Assembly (NCBI RefSeq): GCF_042695135.1
Contig: NZ_CP170547.1
Span: forward strand, 496,001 to 560,000
DNA length: 64,000 bases
DNA from: Epilithonimonas sp042695135
GTDB taxonomy: Bacteria; Bacteroidota; Bacteroidia; Flavobacteriales; Weeksellaceae
Direction of reading: 5' to 3'
In this document: positions 59,968-64,000 of the stretch, in pieces
How positions within the stretch are numbered: position 1 is the stretch's first letter
How the letters are laid out: every line of letters begins with the position of its first letter
Program-made: the position numbers and the translations under genes
Notes under the pieces: model-generated
Database searches by the model: none
What the model saw: only the letters and a program-made list of their open reading frames with translations
What the model was told of the DNA's origin: nothing

Positions 59968-61203
59968 ATGGATAATTTAGCTTTAATAGAAGCCTTTGGT
60001 GATTTTAAAGAAATAAAGAATATCAGCAAAATAGACTTAATGGCTATTATCGAAGATTCTCTTAAGACTCTTCTTAGAAAAAGATATGACTCTGATGACC
60101 ATTTTGATGTGATCGTAAATCCTGACAAAGGTGATTTTCAGATATTCCTGAATAAGGTTATTGTAGAGGACGAGATGTCTGAAGATGATGATCTGGAAAT
60201 TGAGATTTCGGAGGTTAGAAAAATTGATTCTACTTTTGAAGTTGGAGAAGAGTATACTCAGGAGATTCCGGTTGCTAAACTTGGAAGAAGAAGCATCTTG
60301 ACGTTAAAACAGATCTTGGCTACGAAAATCCAGGAGCATTTCAACGCTTCTCTTTATGAGCAGTTCAAAGACAGAATCGGAGAAATAATCATAGGCGAAG
60401 TTCACCATATCCGTCACAAACATGTGATTCTTTTGGATGATGAAGACAATGAATTCATTTTACCTAAAGAAAATCAAATCCCTTCCGATTTCTTCAAAAA
60501 AGGAGAAACAGTTAAAGGTATTGTAGAAAGTGTTGACTTCCGAGGTTCAAAACCTCAGATCATTGTTTCCAGAACGGCACCGAAATTCTTAGAAGAATTG
60601 TTGGAGCTTGAGATTCCCGAAATTCAGGACGGAACTATTATTCTTAAAAAAGTGGTAAGGATTCCTGGTGAAAAAGCGAAAATCGCTGTGGATGCTTATG
60701 ATGACAGGATTGATCCTGTTGGAGCTTGTGTCGGCGTAAAAGGTTCCAGAATCCACGGTGTGGTGAGAGAACTTAAAAATGAAAACATAGATGTGATCCA
60801 ATGGTCAAAAAATCCGGAGATCTTTGTGAAAAGAGCTTTGGGAAATATCATTATCAATAAAATTGAAATAAACGAAGAGTCTAATTACGCATTGGTTTAC
60901 ACACCGGTAGAAGAGATCTCCAAAGTTATCGGTAAGCAAGGACAAAATATCAAGTTGGCATCATGGTTGACGGGTTATGAGATCGATGTTTACAGAGAAA
61001 CTTCTGATGATGATGATGTTGAACTGAGAGAATTCTCGGATGAGATAGAAGCCTGGATTATAGACGAGTTCAAAAAAGTAGGTCTTACAACCGCAAGAAG
61101 CGTTTTGGATAAAGATACAGAAGCATTACTGAAAATTGTGGATCTTGAAGAAGAAACAATCGAGGATGTAAAAAACATTCTTAGAGAAGAGTTAGAAGGA
61201 TAA
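59968..61203 (+). CDS. nusA: transcription termination/antitermination factor NusA
   Basis: NusA binds RNA polymerase and RNA and controls pausing, termination and antitermination. The 411-residue product has the N-terminal polymerase-binding domain (LIEAFGDFKEIKNISKIDLM, SLKTLLRKRYDSDDHFDV), an S1 domain (about 136-200; EIIIGEVHHIRHKHVILL, IVSRTAPKFLEELLELEIPE) and KH domains (RIPGEKAKIAVDAYDD, GVKGSRIHGVVRELKNENID, KVIGKQGQNIKLASWLTGYE). It lacks the extra C-terminal repeats of the E. coli protein, normal for Bacteroidota. It lies 57 bases after rimP. Confidence 0.97.
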   Translation: MDNLALIEAFGDFKEIKNISKIDLMAIIEDSLKTLLRKRYDSDDHFDVIVNPDKGDFQIFLNKVIVEDEMSEDDDLEIEISEVRKIDSTFEVGEEYTQEIPVAKLGRRSILTLKQILATKIQEHFNASLYEQFKDRIGEIIIGEVHHIRHKHVILLDDEDNEFILPKENQIPSDFFKKGETVKGIVESVDFRGSKPQIIVSRTAPKFLEELLELEIPEIQDGTIILKKVVRIPGEKAKIAVDAYDDRIDPVGACVGVKGSRIHGVVRELKNENIDVIQWSKNPEIFVKRALGNIIINKIEINEESNYALVYTPVEEISKVIGKQGQNIKLASWLTGYEIDVYRETSDDDDVELREFSDEIEAWIIDEFKKVGLTTARSVLDKDTEALLKIVDLEEETIEDVKNILREELEG

Positions 61204-61300
61204 AAATGAAATAGGTTGTCAGTTTGATAACAAAATTTAATAAAAAGAAAAAAATAAAGCAAAAGCTTAAAACGCTAAAGCCAAAAGCAAATTAATATTT

Positions 61301-64000
61301 ATGCCAAAAATAAGATTAAATAAAGCCGTTAAAGAACTTAACATTTCTATACCAAGAGCTGTGGAATATCTCCAGGGCAAAGGAATAGAAGTGGATAGTA
61401 ATCCTAACGCTCTATTAGAAGAACAGGCATTTTCTGCATTGGAAGCTGAGTTCCGAAAAGATGGAGAACAGAGAAAAGCTTCTCATGAGGTGGTGATTTC
61501 TAAAGTTCCTGACGAAAAATTAGCGATCGAAGAAAAAGCACCTGAGGTTATAAGAGCCAAATCTAACGCAAGACCTGAAACCAGAATCTTGGGAAAAATC
61601 GACCTTAACCCGGCTAAGCCTGTGGAAGAGGTTTTTCCTGCTGCCCAACCGGTAGCAGAGAAAAAAGAAGAGCAGCCAGAGGTTGTGAAAAAAGAGGAAA
61701 AGCAAGAGTTCAAAGTATTGGATAAAATCGATCTTTCTACAATAGATACAGGTAAACCTAAAGTTTCTGAGAAACCGAAAGAAGAACCGAAATCAGTTGC
61801 CAAGGAAGAGCCAAAACCAGAACCAAAAGTAGAAGAGCAACCAGCAAAACAAATGGAAATTGTTCCAGGTCCTGATTCTGAAGATTCTCAAAAAATAGAA
61901 ACCGTATATCAAAAATTAGACGGTCCTAAAATAGTAGGAGAAAAAATTGATCTTACACAGTTCAATAGGAAACCATCCTCCAACTCCAATAATAACGCCG
62001 CCAAGAAAAAGAGAAAGCGTATTACCAAAGATGTTCCTGGTCAAACAAATACCAACCAGGGTACAAATACCCAAGGGGGTGCTAACAGACCTGCAGGACA
62101 AGGTAATAATGCCGGCAATCGCCCGCCTGGACAAGGCAATAACCAAGGTGGAAATCGTCCTGGAGGAAACAATAACAACCGTCCTGGAGGCAACAATAAC
62201 CGTCCTGGAGGAAATAACAGAGGAGGACAAGGACAGGCTCGTGTAATGCCAGTTGAGCTGACCGATGAGCAGGTTAAAAATCAAATTAAGGAAACTTTAG
62301 AAAAATTAACCAATAAAGGTGGTAAATCTAAAGGATCTAAACATAGAAAAGATAAAAGATCTTGGAGAAGAGAGCAAGACGAGCTTCAGCAAGAAATTGA
62401 TGCACAAGACAGAACTTTAAAAGTTACCGAGTTCATTACAGTTAGCGAATTAGCCAGCTTGATGAATGTAAGCGCTACTGAAGTAATTTCAGCTTGTTTC
62501 TCTTTAGGAGTAATGGTAACAATGAACCAGCGTTTGGAAGCAGATACATTAATGTTGGTGGCTGACGAATTTGGCTTTAAAATCGAATTTTCTGATGCTG
62601 ATGTGGAAGAAGCCGCAGCTGATGATGTTGAGGATCTTGAAGAAGATTTATTACCAAGAGCGCCTGTTGTAACAGTAATGGGGCACGTTGATCACGGTAA
62701 AACATCATTGTTGGATTACATTAGAAAAACCAATGTTATCGCTGGAGAATCCGGAGGGATTACACAGCATATTGGAGCCTATAATGTGAAACTGGAAAGT
62801 GGACAGAGAATTACATTCCTGGATACACCAGGTCACGAAGCCTTTACTGCAATGAGAGCCAGAGGTGCACAAATTACTGATATTGCGATTATCGTAGTAG
62901 CAGCTGATGATGATGTAATGCCACAAACCAAGGAGGCTATTGCTCACGCTCAGGCAGCAGGAGTTCCAATGATTATCGCTATCAATAAAGTAGATAAAGC
63001 AGGTGCTAACCCTGATAAAATCAGAGAACAGCTTTCTGCAATGAATGTCTTGGTAGAAGAATGGGGTGGGAATGTACAGGCACAGGAAATATCTGCTAAA
63101 TTTGGTAATAATGTAGAATTGTTATTAGAGAAAGTATTACTTCAGGCAGAGATGCTGGAATTAAAATCAAATCCAAATAAACAAGCAAGCGGAGTTGTAA
63201 TAGAAGCAGCTTTGGACAAAGGCCGTGGATATGTAGCAACAATGCTCGTTCAGAATGGAACTCTGACAGTTGGAGATTATGTCCTTGCGGGTAAAAACCA
63301 CGGAAAAGTTAAAGCAATGCTTGATGAGCGTGGTAAAGCTATGGAAAGTGCAGGGCCATCTATTCCTGTTACAATTCTTGGACTTGACGGTGCTCCGACG
63401 GCTGGTGATAAATTCAGAGTTTTTGCTGACGAAAAAGAAGCTAAATCAATTGCAAATAAAAGAGAACAGCTTCAGCGTGAGCAGTCCATTAGAACTAAGA
63501 AACACTTGACACTTGATGAGATTGGTCGTCGTATCGCTTTGGGTGATTTCAAAGAATTGAATATCATTCTGAAAGGTGATGTGGATGGATCTGTGGAAGC
63601 TTTGGCTGATCAGTTACAAAGATTATCAACAGAAGAAATTCAGGTTAATATCCTTCACAAAGGTGTTGGTCAGATTACAGAATCTGATGTGTTATTAGCA
63701 GCAGCTTCTGATGCAATTATGATTGGTTTCAACGTAAGAGCAAGCGTGAATGCAAAAGATATCGCAGATAAGGAAGAAGTAGAAATTAGAACTTATTCTA
63801 TTATTTACCGAGCTATTGACGAAGTGAAAGAAGCTATGGAAGGAATGCTTTCTCCGGAGATTCAGGAGCAAGTCATTGGTAATGTTGAGATTAGAGAAGT
63901 ATTCAGAATTTCTAAAGTCGGATCTATCGCAGGATGTATGGTTCTTACCGGTAAAGTAACCAGAAATTCCAAAATCAGACTTCTTAGAGATGGAATTGTG
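61301..64000 (+). CDS. infB: translation initiation factor IF-2 (partial, runs off the window)
   Basis: IF-2 is the GTPase that brings initiator tRNA to the ribosome. The first 900 codons are present and the frame stays open to the window end. The start at 61301 gives MPKIRLNKAVKELNISIPRA, an IF2_N domain. A long charged linker and a Gly/Asn/Arg/Pro-rich segment (about residues 247-310, repeats of RPGGNNN) follow, then a second IF2_N domain and the G domain: GHVDHGKT at 461-468, LDTPGHEAFTAMRARG, NKVD. Domain 2 and 3 begin well before the cut (DGSVEALADQLQRL). The ~97-base gap after nusA holds nothing else. Confidence 0.97.
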   Translation, partial: MPKIRLNKAVKELNISIPRAVEYLQGKGIEVDSNPNALLEEQAFSALEAEFRKDGEQRKASHEVVISKVPDEKLAIEEKAPEVIRAKSNARPETRILGKIDLNPAKPVEEVFPAAQPVAEKKEEQPEVVKKEEKQEFKVLDKIDLSTIDTGKPKVSEKPKEEPKSVAKEEPKPEPKVEEQPAKQMEIVPGPDSEDSQKIETVYQKLDGPKIVGEKIDLTQFNRKPSSNSNNNAAKKKRKRITKDVPGQTNTNQGTNTQGGANRPAGQGNNAGNRPPGQGNNQGGNRPGGNNNNRPGGNNNRPGGNNRGGQGQARVMPVELTDEQVKNQIKETLEKLTNKGGKSKGSKHRKDKRSWRREQDELQQEIDAQDRTLKVTEFITVSELASLMNVSATEVISACFSLGVMVTMNQRLEADTLMLVADEFGFKIEFSDADVEEAAADDVEDLEEDLLPRAPVVTVMGHVDHGKTSLLDYIRKTNVIAGESGGITQHIGAYNVKLESGQRITFLDTPGHEAFTAMRARGAQITDIAIIVVAADDDVMPQTKEAIAHAQAAGVPMIIAINKVDKAGANPDKIREQLSAMNVLVEEWGGNVQAQEISAKFGNNVELLLEKVLLQAEMLELKSNPNKQASGVVIEAALDKGRGYVATMLVQNGTLTVGDYVLAGKNHGKVKAMLDERGKAMESAGPSIPVTILGLDGAPTAGDKFRVFADEKEAKSIANKREQLQREQSIRTKKHLTLDEIGRRIALGDFKELNIILKGDVDGSVEALADQLQRLSTEEIQVNILHKGVGQITESDVLLAAASDAIMIGFNVRASVNAKDIADKEEVEIRTYSIIYRAIDEVKEAMEGMLSPEIQEQVIGNVEIREVFRISKVGSIAGCMVLTGKVTRNSKIRLLRDGIV

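Noticed and set aside
61947..62246. 99-codon frame and its antisense partner in the infB repeat region
   Set aside because: Low-complexity repeats keep several frames open; infB is the real frame.

Overview
The window is a chromosomal segment of an AT-rich Bacteroidota bacterium, most probably a Chryseobacterium-like flavobacterium (Weeksellaceae). The evidence is promoters with the Bacteroidota TAnnTTTG -7 box, a type 9 secretion (T9SS) C-terminal sorting domain, the Bacteroidota forms of mfd, nusA and infB, and two-gene Rhs/YD-repeat proteins of the kind common in that group. I see no rRNA, tRNA, CRISPR array or intact insertion sequence.

Left part (1-10 kb): housekeeping genes. mfd (transcription-repair coupling) is followed by an exported protein of unknown function, a lipoprotein and pth. 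Then, on the minus strand, two different beta-carbonic anhydrases bracket a SulP-family anion transporter and a small exported protein, which looks like a bicarbonate uptake and interconversion module.

10-20.5 kb: an accessory region. A T9SS-sorted surface protein, an N-terminal YD/Rhs-type protein and an Rhs-core protein are almost contiguous. The Rhs protein ends in a distinct AT-rich, glycine-rich hydrophobic tip, and a small three-helix membrane protein overlaps its stop codon. This looks like a polymorphic toxin with a membrane immunity protein. After a strong terminator come a truncated regulator fragment, a full HTH regulator gene with eight 21-bp direct repeats upstream, and two copies of a ~136-bp repeat flanking that unit.

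20.5-59.3 kb: a very large surface-polysaccharide locus (O-antigen or capsule). It encodes nucleotide-sugar synthesis (RmlA and RmlB; Ugd; a TviB/WbpO-like dehydrogenase with a TviC/WbpP-like 4-epimerase; Gmd and Fcl for GDP-L-fucose; a further epimerase), about 16 known or probable glycosyltransferases including GT10 and GT11 fucosyltransferases and a GT32 enzyme, an ABC exporter (Wzm/Wzt with a C-terminal cargo domain), and many acyl-modifying enzymes (three acyltransferase-3 membrane proteins, four hexapeptide acetyltransferases, one MBOAT/SGNH pair). A KAS III / acyl carrier protein / SDR trio probably makes a special acyl group for the polymer. Most genes run on the minus strand; short plus-strand islands with their own promoters interrupt them. 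One glycosyltransferase relic and one short unidentified relic mark past gene exchange. I see no initiating sugar transferase, Wzx flippase or Wzy polymerase here.

Right end (59.3-64 kb): the conserved rimP-nusA-infB operon on the plus strand, preceded by a leader that folds into a structured, terminator-like element followed by an unusually good Shine-Dalgarno sequence. infB runs off the window.
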